From Pseudomonas sp. MM213 (GTDB lineage: Bacteria > Pseudomonadota > Gammaproteobacteria > Pseudomonadales > Pseudomonadaceae), in contig NZ_CP081943.1 in assembly GCF_020423045.1 (NCBI RefSeq), positions 2,046,001 to 2,110,000 on the forward strand: a DNA stretch of 64,000 nt. The letters are read 5' to 3'. A program made the translations under genes and the position numbers. This document shows, piece by piece, positions 1-8,875 of the stretch; position 1 is the first letter of the stretch, and each line of letters opens with the position of its first letter. A model generated the notes under the pieces. The model saw only the letters and a list, made by a program, of their open reading frames with translations, was not told the DNA's origin and ran no database searches.

Positions 1-496
1 CCCAACTGTCCGGTTTGTACGGCGAATCGACATGCTGCGCGTACTTGAAAAACAGGTAGGCGCTGAACGGAATCTCGTCGCGAATCGCCCCGCCCAGCAA
101 GTCCACCAACGGCACGTTCAACGAATGCGCCTGCAAATCCAGGAACGCCACTTCGAATGCCGAATACGCATTGCTCACTGCTTTGCTGGCATGGGAGCCC
201 GGTGCCAATTCCGCACCGGCAATGCTCGCCGGTTTGTGCGCCGCCACGGTGGCCTGGACGATGCGCCGCAGTTGATTGAGGTCGAACGGATCGAGACCGA
301 TCAATTGCGATTGCAGTTGCTGCTGGATCAACAGCGCCGGCGCATCGCCGTAACTTTCACCGAGACCGATGTAGCCATTGTCGCTCTCAATCTCGATGAT
401 CGAACGCAGCGCGAACGGCTCGTGAATCCCGCTGGCGTTGAGCAGCGGCGGATCACGGAAAGCGATGGGGGTGACGGTGACTCGTTTGATTTTCAA
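1..496 (-). CDS. gudD: Glucarate dehydratase, N-terminal part (runs off window)
   Basis: The reverse strand encodes about 165 residues beginning MKIKRVTVTPIAFRDPP, the typical N-terminus of glucarate dehydratases of the enolase superfamily, which dehydrate D-glucarate to 5-keto-4-deoxyglucarate in the cytoplasm. The visible part covers the capping-domain N-terminus with the GLGESYGD segment; the catalytic barrel lies beyond base 1. The start is TTG at 496, preceded by a GGGAG ribosome site. It overlaps the stop of the upstream transporter in a TTGA arrangement, so translation is probably coupled. The pairing with a glucarate-type transporter supports the name. Known of the family: GudD acts on glucarate and idarate. 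Truncation is only the window edge. Confidence 0.9.
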   Translation of the reverse strand, partial: MKIKRVTVTPIAFRDPPLLNASGIHEPFALRSIIEIESDNGYIGLGESYGDAPALLIQQQLQSQLIGLDPFDLNQLRRIVQATVAAHKPASIAGAELAPGSHASKAVSNAYSAFEVAFLDLQAHSLNVPLVDLLGGAIRDEIPFSAYLFFKYAQHVDSPYKPDSW

Positions 497-1890
497 GAGG
501 CTGCTCCCTTTGGACCTGAGCTCAAGGCTTGATGACTGACTGATTTCTCTGACGCTGCGATGTCGCTAGGTTGGCCGCTCAACACGCGAATGGGATCACC
601 ACGCGGGGCGGTGCGGGCAAAGAAGATCACCACCGCCGCCACCAGCGAGGTGGCCGCCAGCCCGTAGAGACCGCCCTCGATGGAGCCGGTTTTTTGTTCG
701 AGGAAACCGAACGCTGTCGGGGCGACGAAGCCGCCGAGGTTGCCGATAGAATTGATCAAAGCGATCACCGCCGCAGCGATGCGCGCATCCAGATAGCCTT
801 GCGGAATAGGCCAGAACAACGCCGAGGCGGCCTTGAAACCAATCGCGGCAAAACAGATGGCGACGAAGGCAAAGACCGGCCCGCCAGTGGTGGACATGAA
901 CATGCCGAATGCGGCGATCACCAGGGTCAAGGCGACCCAGGCCTGCTGGTATTTCCATTTGCTGGCCATGGCGGCGAAGCCATACATCGCGACGATGGAA
1001 ATGATCCACGGAATCGAGTTGAACAGGCCGACCTGGAAGTCGCCGAGGTTGCCCATTTTCTTGATCATGCTCGGCAGCCAGAACGTCGCGCCGTAGATCG
1101 TCAGGGCAATGGAAAAGTAGATGAAACAGAACAGTGCGATCTGCTTGTCGGCGAGCAATTTGAACATCGACGGCTTGACCGTCTGCGTGGCTTCGCGGGC
1201 CTGCTGTTCGAGGGCGATGGCGCCCACCAGTGCGTCCTTTTCTTCCTCGCTCAGCCAATTCGCCTGGCGTGGATGGGACTGCAACCAGAACCAGACAAAC
1301 CCGCAGAGCACGATCGAGGCGAAGCCTTCGATCAGGAACATCCACTGCCAGCCGTGCAGGCTGAAACCGCTGACGTGCAACAGCGCACCGGACACCGGCC
1401 CGGAAATCACCGAGGCAATGGCCGAGCCGCTGAGGAAGATCGCCATGGCCTTGCCGCGTTCGGTCGACGGCAACCATTGGGTGAAGTAATAAATGATGCC
1501 GGGGAAGAACCCGGCTTCGGCCGCACCGAGGATGAAGCGCAGCACATAGAAACTGGTTTCGCCGCGCACGAACGCCATGGCCATGGCCGCTGCGCCCCAG
1601 GTGAACATGATGCGCGTCAACCAGGCGCGGGCGCCGTAGCGTTGCAGCAGCAGGTTGGAGGGGACTTCGAAGATTGCGTAACCGATGAAGAACAGCCCGG
1701 CACCGAGGCCATAGGCCGCGGCGCCAATGCCGAGATCGGTTTCCATGTGACTGCGCACGAAGCCGATGTTGACCCGGTCGATGTAATTGACGATGAACAT
1801 CACCACGAACAGCGGCAGCACATGGCGCTTCACCTTGGCCGCTGCGCGGGCGAGCACAGTTGGATCGGGCGGACTCTGGAGGGTATTCAA
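493..1890 (-). CDS. gudP: MFS glucarate/galactarate-type transporter
   Basis: A 465-residue inner-membrane protein with about 12 hydrophobic segments. The first helices carry the NYIDRVNIGF signature of the anion:cation symporter branch of the major facilitator superfamily, to which GudP and GarP belong. It probably imports D-glucarate, since its stop codon overlaps the TTG start of gudD (TTGA). The long central loop lies near residues 210-240. The ATG at 1890 faces a divergent LysR gene across about 107 bases. Substrate is inferred from the neighbour; a related hexarate such as galactarate cannot be excluded. Confidence 0.82.
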   Translation of the reverse strand: MNTLQSPPDPTVLARAAAKVKRHVLPLFVVMFIVNYIDRVNIGFVRSHMETDLGIGAAAYGLGAGLFFIGYAIFEVPSNLLLQRYGARAWLTRIMFTWGAAAMAMAFVRGETSFYVLRFILGAAEAGFFPGIIYYFTQWLPSTERGKAMAIFLSGSAIASVISGPVSGALLHVSGFSLHGWQWMFLIEGFASIVLCGFVWFWLQSHPRQANWLSEEEKDALVGAIALEQQAREATQTVKPSMFKLLADKQIALFCFIYFSIALTIYGATFWLPSMIKKMGNLGDFQVGLFNSIPWIISIVAMYGFAAMASKWKYQQAWVALTLVIAAFGMFMSTTGGPVFAFVAICFAAIGFKAASALFWPIPQGYLDARIAAAVIALINSIGNLGGFVAPTAFGFLEQKTGSIEGGLYGLAATSLVAAVVIFFARTAPRGDPIRVLSGQPSDIAASEKSVSHQALSSGPKGAAS

Positions 1891-1955
1891 GGGGGCGACT
1901 CCCGTTCATTGTTTTTTTAGGGACGCGCCGATCATGGACGCCGACATTGATCCCG

Positions 1956-1994
1956 TCTAATCTAACTTGGCATTCGATTGATACCTGGATTAGA
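1956..1994. promoter_or_regulatory. Inverted repeat in the gudP/LysR divergent promoter
   Basis: The half sites TCTAATC (1956-1962) and GATTAGA (1988-1994) form a perfect 7-base inverted repeat with a 25-base spacer. It ends four bases before the LysR ATG, in the gap shared with gudP. Spaced dyads in such gaps are usual LysR recognition sites and often autoregulate. Binding is inferred. Confidence 0.45.
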
Positions 1995-1997
1995 TCA

Positions 1998-2900
1998 ATG
2001 TTCGAACTGACCCAACTGCGCTGCTTCACCACGGTGGCCACCGAACTGAACTTCCGGCGCGCCGCCGAACGGTTGAACATGACCCAGCCGCCGCTCAGCC
2101 GACAGATTCAGCTGCTGGAACATCACCTGGGCGTCGAGCTGTTCACCCGCACCACCCGCAGCGTCGCCCTGACCGCCGCTGGCCGCGCCTTCTTCATCGA
2201 AGCGCAGAACCTGCTTGAACGCGCGCAGCAAGCCGCTGCCACCGCCCGGCGTTTTGCCGAGGGCGATATCGGCACGGTCAACATCAGTTTTGTCGGCAGT
2301 GCGGTGTATGAATTCCTGCCCAAGGTCATCGCCGAAGCCCGCCTCAAGCAACCGCACGTGAAAATCGACCTGTCGGAGATGAATACCTACCAGCAGCACG
2401 AAGCCCTGCGCGCCCGCCGTATCGACCTGGGGATCGTCCGCGCGCCGTTGCTGGAACCGGGATATGCCACCGAGTGCCTGGTGCGCGAGCCGTTTGTCCT
2501 GGCCGTGCCCAGCCATCATCGATTGGCCAGCGCCGAAACCGTGTCGGTCAAAGACCTCGATGCGCAACCGTTTCTAATGTACTCCCACGCCGCCTACCCA
2601 CCGTTCAACGAACTGCTGACCGGCATGCTGCGCTCGGCCCGCGTCGCCCCGGAATACGTGCAGTGGCTGGGTTCGTCGCTGACCATTCTGGCGCTGGTCA
2701 ACGCCGGCATGGGCCTGGCGCTGGTGCCACGGTGTGCCAGCAGCGTGGTGTTCAAGAACGTGGTGTTTCGCGATATCGACCTGGGGGAAGGTGTGCAGAG
2801 CGAGTTGCATCTGATCTGGCGCGAGAACAATGACAACCCGGCGTTTGCGATGTTGCTGGAAGGGATTCGCACGGCTGTTCGTGAAGGCTGGGGGTTGTGA
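1998..2900 (+). CDS. LysR-family regulator of the gud operon
   Basis: A 300-residue protein with an N-terminal winged helix-turn-helix (FELTQLRCFTTVATELNFRRAAERLNMTQPPLSR region, residues 2-36) and a C-terminal two-lobed effector-binding domain, the normal LysR length and architecture. A longer upstream reading exists, but ATG 1998 gives the canonical LysR N-terminus. It is divergent from gudP-gudD, so it most likely controls glucarate use. The LTQPP-type helix and residues near the hinge resemble the BenM/CatR-like group, but the effector cannot be read from the sequence. Confidence 0.85.
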   Translation: MFELTQLRCFTTVATELNFRRAAERLNMTQPPLSRQIQLLEHHLGVELFTRTTRSVALTAAGRAFFIEAQNLLERAQQAAATARRFAEGDIGTVNISFVGSAVYEFLPKVIAEARLKQPHVKIDLSEMNTYQQHEALRARRIDLGIVRAPLLEPGYATECLVREPFVLAVPSHHRLASAETVSVKDLDAQPFLMYSHAAYPPFNELLTGMLRSARVAPEYVQWLGSSLTILALVNAGMGLALVPRCASSVVFKNVVFRDIDLGEGVQSELHLIWRENNDNPAFAMLLEGIRTAVREGWGL

Positions 2901-3218
2901 GGGCTGAGCTGATTTCGTCGGTGTTTGTGCTGCCGTCTTCGCGGGCAAGCCTCGCTCCTACGGGTTTGAGTTGAAACACAATTTTGTGAACGACACCAAC
3001 CCTGTAGGAGCAAGGCTTGCCCGCGAAGGCGTCCGTAAAATCGCCATCGCCGGCAATCCTTGCACCTGAAGATGTAGCGGTGAAGGTACGTCCGTCGGAC
3101 ACACGAAGTCGGCGGTAAATATGCGCTCCTGCCCCGTGAACCTTGTTTCAACTCCCCAGTCTTACAGCGGCGCCAATTCCTCCCCTAACCGCTGCCATCT
3201 CTTCAGAGCTGTCCCTCC
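2901..3218. other. Intergenic stretch with one REP doublet
   Basis: About 318 bases separate the LysR gene from the CAP-domain gene. I see no convincing gene. The main content is an inverted REP pair at about 2933-3032 (TAGGAG/GCTCCTA arms with the CTTGCCCGC core). The rest is featureless apart from a presumed promoter near 3100-3200. Confidence 0.6.
2933..3032. repeat. REP/REPIN inverted doublet
   Basis: Two REP-like palindromes face each other: a left arm ending GCTCCTACGG and a right arm beginning CCTGTAGGAGCAAGGCTTG. They carry the TTCGCGGGCAAGC core typical of Pseudomonas REPs and can fold into one long cruciform. The downstream position after a gene stop is usual. Confidence 0.8.
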
Positions 3219-4079
3219 ATGCGCCAAACCGCCCACGCCTTGCGCTTGACTTCGCTGTGCCTGTTTACCTTGCTTTCTATTACCACCCGCCCCGCCCACG
3301 CCGGCGCGGAACGGCAACTGGTGGAAGCCATCAACGATTACCGCGCCCACCCACAGCGCTGCGAGCGGCGTCCCGCCCAACGCTTGGCACCGCTGGCGCT
3401 GAAATCGAATCTGGCCTTGCCGGTCGGCTACGGCGGCGGCTTGCGGGACCGGTTGAAAGCATCCGGTTATCAGGCAGTGACCGTGCGTAGCCTGCGCGTG
3501 GTCGGCGCGCAAGATGCCGAAGAGGCCTTCGACCTGCTGCAGAGCGATTACTGCTCGGCATTGCTGGATAGCCAATACGCCGATATCGGCGTCAGCCGCA
3601 GCCGCAGCGAATGGCAAGTGGTGCTGGCGCGGCCGGTGCTGGACAGTCAAATGAACGACGCGCGAGCCGTCAGCAAGGCGTTGCTCGCCCAGGTCAACGC
3701 CGCGCGGGCAAAACCGCGTCTCTGTGGGCGCCAGCGCTTTGCCGCCGCCCGGCCACTGGCCTGGAATGCCAGCCTCGGGGCAGCGGCGCAGGGCCACAGC
3801 AAGGCAATGGCCTATGGAAATTACTTCGCACACCGCGATCCCGACGGCGACATGCCTGCCGACCGGGCGCGGGCTGCCGGATTCCGTGGCCGCCAGATCG
3901 GCGAAAACATCGCCGCGGGCCAAGGCTCACCGAGCAAGGCAATGGCAGGCTGGCTCGCCAGCCCCGGACATTGCGCCAACCTGATGAGCCCGCTGTTCAC
4001 CCAAGTGGGCGCCGCCTACGCGACGGACGCGCGCAGTGACCAAGGGGTTTACTGGACGATGTTGTTTGGAGCGCCTTGA
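3219..4079 (+). CDS. Exported CAP/SCP-domain protein
   Basis: A 286-residue protein with an N-terminal signal peptide (hydrophobic LCLFTLLSI core, cleavage near AHA-G at residue 29). The C-terminal half carries CAP (SCP/PR-1) hallmarks: the AMAYGNYFAHRDPDG segment with its His, the GENIAAGQ motif and the GHCANLM motif. The N-terminal half is Cys-containing and less conserved. Bacterial CAP proteins are extracytoplasmic with poorly known roles. It stands alone between a REP doublet and a convergent gene, giving no pathway hint. Confidence 0.8.
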   Translation: MRQTAHALRLTSLCLFTLLSITTRPAHAGAERQLVEAINDYRAHPQRCERRPAQRLAPLALKSNLALPVGYGGGLRDRLKASGYQAVTVRSLRVVGAQDAEEAFDLLQSDYCSALLDSQYADIGVSRSRSEWQVVLARPVLDSQMNDARAVSKALLAQVNAARAKPRLCGRQRFAAARPLAWNASLGAAAQGHSKAMAYGNYFAHRDPDGDMPADRARAAGFRGRQIGENIAAGQGSPSKAMAGWLASPGHCANLMSPLFTQVGAAYATDARSDQGVYWTMLFGAP

Positions 4080-4109
4080 GGCCGGTCACACCACGGCCAG
4101 CGTGATGCG

Positions 4110-4742
4110 TCACGCTGGCCGCCGCACCGCCCTCACCTTCCCGCTGCCACCGCCGCCGCAGAAGAACTGATCGCCGCCATCGGACTCAAGTCCCGACACG
4201 CCGACTCCGGTCGGCATCTTGATGCTGTGCAGCACTTCCCCGGTTTTGGCATCCACGCGGCGCAGCTCGCTTTCATCCCCTTCCCACGTTCCATGCCACA
4301 GTTGCCCGTCAACCCAGGTCACGCCGGTAACGAAGCGGTTGGACTCGATCGTGCGCAAAATCGCGCCGGTCTCGGGGTCGATCTGGTGGATCTTCCGGTC
4401 GCGATAGCGGCCGACCCACAGCGTCCCCTCAGCCCAGGTCAGCCCGGAGTCGTTGCCGCCACCCGGTGCCGGGATGGTGTTGAGCACTTTGCCGGTCTGT
4501 GGGTCGATTTTCTGGATGCGGTCGGCGGCGATCTGGAACAGGTGCTGGCCGTCGAAGGCCGTGCCTGCATCGGCGCTGACGTCGATTGAACGCAGGGTCT
4601 TGCCGCTGGCCGGGTCGAGGGCGATGAGTTTTTCGCCACTGGCAAACCAGACGCGCTCACCGTCCCAGGTCACGCCATGCACGCTGTCGACACCGGCGAA
4701 CGGGCCATATTCACGGAGGATTTCTGCGGTTGAGTGTTTCAT
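4110..4742 (-). CDS. Beta-propeller protein (glutamine-cyclotransferase/SMP-30-like)
   Basis: A 210-residue protein made of repeated four-stranded blades with recurring phrases such as IDPQTGKVLNTI, IDPETGAILRTI and VDAKTGEVLHSI, typical of PQQ/NHL-like propellers and of the glutamine cyclotransferase fold. No signal peptide is seen, so it is probably cytoplasmic. The start has a GAGG site eight bases upstream. The regulator gene just upstream on the same strand suggests a small regulatory unit. The enzymatic activity cannot be named. Confidence 0.6.
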   Translation of the reverse strand: MKHSTAEILREYGPFAGVDSVHGVTWDGERVWFASGEKLIALDPASGKTLRSIDVSADAGTAFDGQHLFQIAADRIQKIDPQTGKVLNTIPAPGGGNDSGLTWAEGTLWVGRYRDRKIHQIDPETGAILRTIESNRFVTGVTWVDGQLWHGTWEGDESELRRVDAKTGEVLHSIKMPTGVGVSGLESDGGDQFFCGGGGSGKVRAVRRPA

Positions 4743-4777
4743 CTCGGTTACCTCTTCAGGGGGTCGTGGCGTTCATC

Positions 4778-5998
4778 CTAGTCACTCGGCAGTGGCGCCG
4801 GGAGTAACAAGGTCGTCGCGAAACCCGGTACCGGCGGGGTCATCCAGCGCCGCGCCCGGCCACGTCCGAATGGCTGCACTTTGCCGGCCGCCGCCAGCAC
4901 GTCGAGTGTGCGCTGCACCGTGCGCTGGCTGGTGTCGAGCGCCAACGCCAACGCCGAACTCGACCAGGATTCGCCGTCGGCGAGCAAGGCAAACAGCGCC
5001 GCGTGTCGTTCTTCGACCGGTTGCGCCAACACCACTACGTCAGATGAAACCAGCGCCACCAGCGCAAACCCGCGTTGAGTGGCGATGACGCCCGCCAAGG
5101 GTTTCAGCGCCGCACGCAAGCGCCCGACTTCGACACGCAAGCGCGCTCGATGGGACTCGTCCGACAGCTTCAGGCGGAACGCCCGGCGGATCAGGGTTTC
5201 CCTCGATACGTCCGCCGGCCACGCTTCGGCCAACGCCCGAGCGAGGGTGAACAACACCGGGCGCCTGGCGAGGGAAACCGACATACCAACGCCACGCACG
5301 GCATAACGGCAGGCGTCCACCACCAACGCGGTCGAGCCGAGCACGGCTTCAACTTCATCCAGCCACAACGGCCGCTCTTCGCCATGGGCGATCAGGCGCG
5401 CCGCCGGGGAATTCAGGACGTTAACGGCGTTTTCGACTTCGCCGATAAGCGCCGGGACACCCGCCTCGCGTGCGACATGTTCGGCCCTCGCCAGGGCAAG
5501 CCGGGCTGTTTGCGATTGCAGGCGGCGGATGGCAATCCCCGCCACCACCAATTCATGGGCGGCGCGCAGCACCGGCGGCAACGGTGCGGGATCCAGCGCG
5601 GCCAACAGAACGTCCGCCTCGTCGAGCCGACCGATCAGCACCCATCGCCGAATCTGCAAGTACCGCGCGTGAGCGGCGTTCACTCGATCACCGTGGGCCT
5701 CAAGCGTCAGGCGTGCCGTTTCGAGCGCCTTCACTGGCCAGCCCAGGTCACGCGAAGCCAGCGCAATTTCGGCCTCGGCCACCACGCAGCGCGCCCGTGC
5801 CAACGGCTCTTTCGGCCCGAATGCACGCGCGGCGCTTTTCACCAGCGCTTTCGCCCGAACCAGATCGCCGAGCTGCGCCATGGCGATGCCGCGCAACGCG
5901 AGCGCGGGCGCATCGTCACGCAACGCCACCCGGTCAAGCGCACCGAGCGGATCACCCGCCGCGAGTGCCCGCGCTGCAGCTGTGATCAATGAGTCCAT
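4778..5998 (-). CDS. Putative transcriptional regulator with TPR-like N-terminus and winged helix
   Basis: A 406-residue Ala/Leu-rich protein. Residues 1-180 are helical with TPR-like repeats (ALRGIAMAQLGDLVRAKAL style). A region near 255-300 resembles an OmpR/PhoB winged helix (FRLKLSDESHRARLRVEVGRLR), and a C-terminal HTH near 345-385 (ALALDTSQRTVQRTLDVL) looks DNA-binding. It lies 35 bases upstream of the propeller gene on the same strand and probably forms a unit with it. The ligand and targets are unknown. Confidence 0.6.
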   Translation of the reverse strand: MDSLITAAARALAAGDPLGALDRVALRDDAPALALRGIAMAQLGDLVRAKALVKSAARAFGPKEPLARARCVVAEAEIALASRDLGWPVKALETARLTLEAHGDRVNAAHARYLQIRRWVLIGRLDEADVLLAALDPAPLPPVLRAAHELVVAGIAIRRLQSQTARLALARAEHVAREAGVPALIGEVENAVNVLNSPAARLIAHGEERPLWLDEVEAVLGSTALVVDACRYAVRGVGMSVSLARRPVLFTLARALAEAWPADVSRETLIRRAFRLKLSDESHRARLRVEVGRLRAALKPLAGVIATQRGFALVALVSSDVVVLAQPVEERHAALFALLADGESWSSSALALALDTSQRTVQRTLDVLAAAGKVQPFGRGRARRWMTPPVPGFATTLLLPAPLPSD

Positions 5999-6090
5999 AA
6001 GAGTAGCGCCACGGTTGTCGCCCCTGCCGTTCGATAACCCTGGTTAGTCTAGTCACGCGGCAGCTGAGCACGGGGCGCGATTGTTTGCGT

Positions 6091-6196
6091 TTGTAAGGGC
6101 CTCATCGCCGGCAAGCCGGTCTCGCTCCTACATTTTTTGTGCAAGCCCAGCAATTCCTGTGGGAGCGAGCCTGCTCGCGATGAGGCCCCTACAAGC
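6091..6196. repeat. Hybrid REP doublet
   Basis: An inverted pair combining a GCCGGCAAGCCGG-type arm (left) with a GGGAGCGAGCCTGCTCGCGATGAGG arm (right). Two REP subfamilies thus seem to be joined in one cruciform. It fills most of the gap between the regulator start and the Nudix stop. Confidence 0.7.
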
Positions 6197-6205
6197 GCCC
6201 TGTTT

Positions 6206-6610
6206 TCAACAAAGACGCCGACTCAAGAACCCCAGAGCGTCCTTGAAAACCTGATGCCATTCGTCACTGGGCTTGCTCGCCAATGGATGCCAAAAAAACG
6301 CGAATTCATGACCTCCATCGTCCGCTGTAAAATGACGCCAGGCATCTGGAAGGTTCTGCTCCACGCGACACTCGTGAAACGCCCACGTGTGTCCTGTGAT
6401 CGTCGAATTCCAGGTGCCCAGGTCCCGTATTACTTCGCCCCTGATACCCGCCTCTTCGAACAACTCCCGGACAGCCGCGGTGCCCGTCAACTCTCCCGGC
6501 TCCACGCTTCCCTTGACCAGTTGCAGACCTGCCAGCGGATGCCGGAACGCTAAAATTTCCAGCCGCTCGATGTTGCGTATAACCACGGGGCAAGCCTTGT
6601 CTACGCGCAT
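6206..6610 (-). CDS. Nudix hydrolase
   Basis: A 134-residue protein with a complete Nudix box: G34, E40, R48-E49, E52-E53 and G55-I56 match G-x5-E-x7-REU-x-EE-x-GU exactly. Nudix enzymes hydrolyse nucleoside diphosphates linked to another moiety, using Mg at the box glutamates. The start overlaps the stop of the upstream GNAT gene by ten bases, so the two are probably co-translated. The substrate is not predictable; the small size suggests an MutT-like housecleaning or nucleotide-derivative enzyme. Confidence 0.85.
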   Translation of the reverse strand: MRVDKACPVVIRNIERLEILAFRHPLAGLQLVKGSVEPGELTGTAAVRELFEEAGIRGEVIRDLGTWNSTITGHTWAFHECRVEQNLPDAWRHFTADDGGHEFAFFWHPLASKPSDEWHQVFKDALGFLSRRLC

Positions 6611-7107
6611 GGGATGCCCGCGGGGCGCGCCTGGGTGAGCAATCTCATATTTAAAAGCGCGACCCGACGACCATCCGGCGATAACCGCTCCTGGATCTCA
6701 AACGGTACAAAACCGAGTTGCGGATACAGCAACAGCCCCGCGGTGTTTTCGTTGAAACACGAAATCTGCACTTCATTGGCCTGGTGACGATCAATCGCCA
6801 GCCCCACCATCGTTTCCACCAGAAATTTTGCCACGCCTTTCCCCCGGGCCTTGGGGGACACGATCACGTTGCCTATCGTGCACACGCCCTCACGCTCGAA
6901 CTTGTAAAAGTTCGCAAAACCAATCACGGAACCGTTCTCTTCAACCACCGTTGAGTCAGAACGTTGGGCAATCGATGCCAGTAGCTGGTCGTCCGTCAGC
7001 GGGTACTGCGCCTTCGGAAACATGAAAAACAGTTCTTCAGGGGTTTTCGGGAAGTTGCAGATCGCCAGAACATCTTCAGCGCGTACGGGGCGGTGGGTGA
7101 GTGGCAT
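6601..7107 (-). CDS. GNAT-family N-acetyltransferase
   Basis: A 168-residue cytoplasmic protein with the GNAT fold: the V-I-V-S-P-K-A-R-G-K-G-V-A-K motif A (acetyl-CoA pyrophosphate loop, near residues 85-98) and a downstream FNENTAGLLLYPQLGF motif B segment. A GGAG site lies seven bases before ATG 7107. Its 3' end overlaps the Nudix gene, forming a two-gene unit. The acceptor substrate is unknown. Confidence 0.82.
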   Translation of the reverse strand: MPLTHRPVRAEDVLAICNFPKTPEELFFMFPKAQYPLTDDQLLASIAQRSDSTVVEENGSVIGFANFYKFEREGVCTIGNVIVSPKARGKGVAKFLVETMVGLAIDRHQANEVQISCFNENTAGLLLYPQLGFVPFEIQERLSPDGRRVALLNMRLLTQARPAGIPCA

Positions 7108-7203
7108 GATTTGGCTCCATCCAAATATCGGGGTGACAGATTACTGATTGCAGGCTCCGGTTTGAAGTGGCTGCATGCGGACAGTTTGCCGACCCTGAAA
7201 CGT

Positions 7204-7238
7204 AAAAAAGCCCCGTCCTCTCAGCGTGGACGAGGCTT
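7204..7238 (-). terminator. Intrinsic terminator of the YbdD-like gene
   Basis: On the reverse strand a GC-rich stem (AGCCTCGTCC paired with GGACGGGGCT) with a nine-base loop is followed by a run of T, 25-30 bases after the YbdD-like stop codon. Confidence 0.8.
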
Positions 7239-7264
7239 TTCGGCAGCCGCCGCTCAATCGGCGT

Positions 7265-7465
7265 TCAGCAGCACCGCGTCGTGCAGCTGCGTTTGCCGTA
7301 GCGTGCTTCCTGACGTTCGCGAAAGAATGCTGAATAACTCATGACCGGCTGGTCCGGATGATTCAGCTTCATCTGCGCGACGTAGTTGTCGTAATCCGGA
7401 ACGCCCACCATCAGGCGCGTGCTCTGGCTGAGGAACCTGGCGGCAAGCTGCAGTTTGCGGAACAT
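7265..7465 (-). CDS. YbdD/YjiX (DUF466) family small protein
   Basis: A 66-residue protein with the family signature LMVGVPDYDNY, HPDQPVMSY, FFRERQEARYG and a Cys pair at the end. ATG 7465 is chosen over the upstream ATG because AAAGAGG lies eight bases before it and the length matches the family. YbdD proteins normally sit directly after the cstA/btsT pyruvate or peptide transporter and are thought to modulate it. Here no transporter is adjacent, so it is an orphan copy. It lies downstream of the accessory PDH genes on the same strand, which is notable given the pyruvate link. Confidence 0.85.
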   Translation of the reverse strand: MFRKLQLAARFLSQSTRLMVGVPDYDNYVAQMKLNHPDQPVMSYSAFFRERQEARYGKRSCTTRCC

Positions 7466-7590
7466 GGCAAAAGCCTCTTTGTGGTGTTGGACGACCTCAT
7501 CAAACCGCACTCATGTATCTGCATTGTGTCCGCGACCGGGGAATTTGTATGTTCAAGTGGCTGAACGAACCCGACAAACCTTCCCCCCGT

Positions 7591-8835
7591 TCACAGAACC
7601 AGCCTGCGGTAATCCGCCAGCACACTGCTCAGATAGGCGTTGAAACGCCCCGCCGCCGCGCCATCGATCACGCGATGATCCCAACTCAGGCTCAACGGCA
7701 GCATGTTGCGCGTCACAACCTGCCCGCCCTCCAGCGCAAGTCGCTCCGTGCTTTTGCCCACCCCGAGAATCGCGACTTCCGGCGCATTGATGATCGGCGT
7801 GAAATACGTCCCGCCAATGCCGCCCAACGACGAGATTGAAAAGCAGCCGCCACTCATCTCGGCAGCGCTCAACTTGCCCGCCCGCGCCTTTTCAGCCAGC
7901 GCCGACATTTCCCGGGCAATCGCCAGCACCCCTTTCTGATCGACGTCCTTGATGACGGGGACGACCAACCCTTCGGGTGTATCGGCGGCAAAACCGATGT
8001 GGCAATAACCCTTCAACACCAATTCGTCGCCGTTGAGACTGGCATTGAACTCCGGGAATTTTTTCAACGCGCCCGCACAGGCTTTCATCAACAACGCCAG
8101 CAACGTCAACTTGACCCCGCTGCCGGCCTTTTCCTTGTTCACCTGCACGCGAAACTGTTCGAGTTGCGTGATATCCGCGTCGTCGTGATTGGTCACGTGG
8201 GGAATCATCAGCCAATTGCGATGCAGATTGGCCCCGCTGATTTTACGGATGCGCGACAGTGGCCGGGTTTCCACCGGCCCGTACTTGGCAAAATCCACCA
8301 CCGGCCAGGGCAGCAATCCGCCCAACGGCTGGGCACGGGTTTCAGTTACCGTCAGTGCGCCTTTCACATGGGCCAACACGTCGTCCTTGGTGATGCGGCG
8401 ACGCAGGCCCGTGCCCTGAATGGCCTTGAGCGAAACACCCAATTCTCGAGAAAACTTGCGAACCGACGGCGATGCCAGCGGCAAGTCCGTTGGCGGATCA
8501 ACCGCTTCGATGAGCAACCCTGGCGAGGCAATCGGCTGAGGTTCTATGACCGTTGCAACCGGCTCGATGCGCGGCGCCGGCGCCGCCGATAGCCCTTCAC
8601 TCTCGATAAAGGCAATCGGCGATCCCTCGCTGACTTTGTCATCCAGACTGACCACCAACGATTGCAACACGCCCGTGTGCGGCGATGGAATTTCCATGGA
8701 CGCTTTGTCCGTCTCGACAATGATCAGGGTCTGCCCTTCGACCACCGCATCGCCCGCCTTGACCGGTATTTCGATGACACCGACATCCTTGGCATCGCCG
8801 ATGTCGGGCATTCGCACTTCATGCACATTCTTCAT
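7591..8835 (-). CDS. aceF: Dihydrolipoamide acetyltransferase (E2), accessory copy
   Basis: A 414-residue E2 with one lipoyl domain (lipoyl Lys44 in ETDKASMEIP), a Pro/Ala linker, a peripheral subunit-binding domain at about 121-158 and a catalytic domain ending in DHRVIDG (His387, Asp391). It transfers acetyl groups from E1 to CoA. The start is ATG 8835, with AGGA seven bases before it; a near ATG at 8841 and a longer frame from 8949 overlap aceE and lack the E2 start. Many Pseudomonas AceF proteins have two or three lipoyl domains, so this single-domain form is a short accessory type. It follows aceE by 40 bases. No E3 gene is visible. Confidence 0.9.
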   Translation of the reverse strand: MKNVHEVRMPDIGDAKDVGVIEIPVKAGDAVVEGQTLIIVETDKASMEIPSPHTGVLQSLVVSLDDKVSEGSPIAFIESEGLSAAPAPRIEPVATVIEPQPIASPGLLIEAVDPPTDLPLASPSVRKFSRELGVSLKAIQGTGLRRRITKDDVLAHVKGALTVTETRAQPLGGLLPWPVVDFAKYGPVETRPLSRIRKISGANLHRNWLMIPHVTNHDDADITQLEQFRVQVNKEKAGSGVKLTLLALLMKACAGALKKFPEFNASLNGDELVLKGYCHIGFAADTPEGLVVPVIKDVDQKGVLAIAREMSALAEKARAGKLSAAEMSGGCFSISSLGGIGGTYFTPIINAPEVAILGVGKSTERLALEGGQVVTRNMLPLSLSWDHRVIDGAAAGRFNAYLSSVLADYRRLVL

Positions 8836-8875
8836 GACCATTTCCTGAAAATTCGACTCGACCTGAAGCCCGGCT

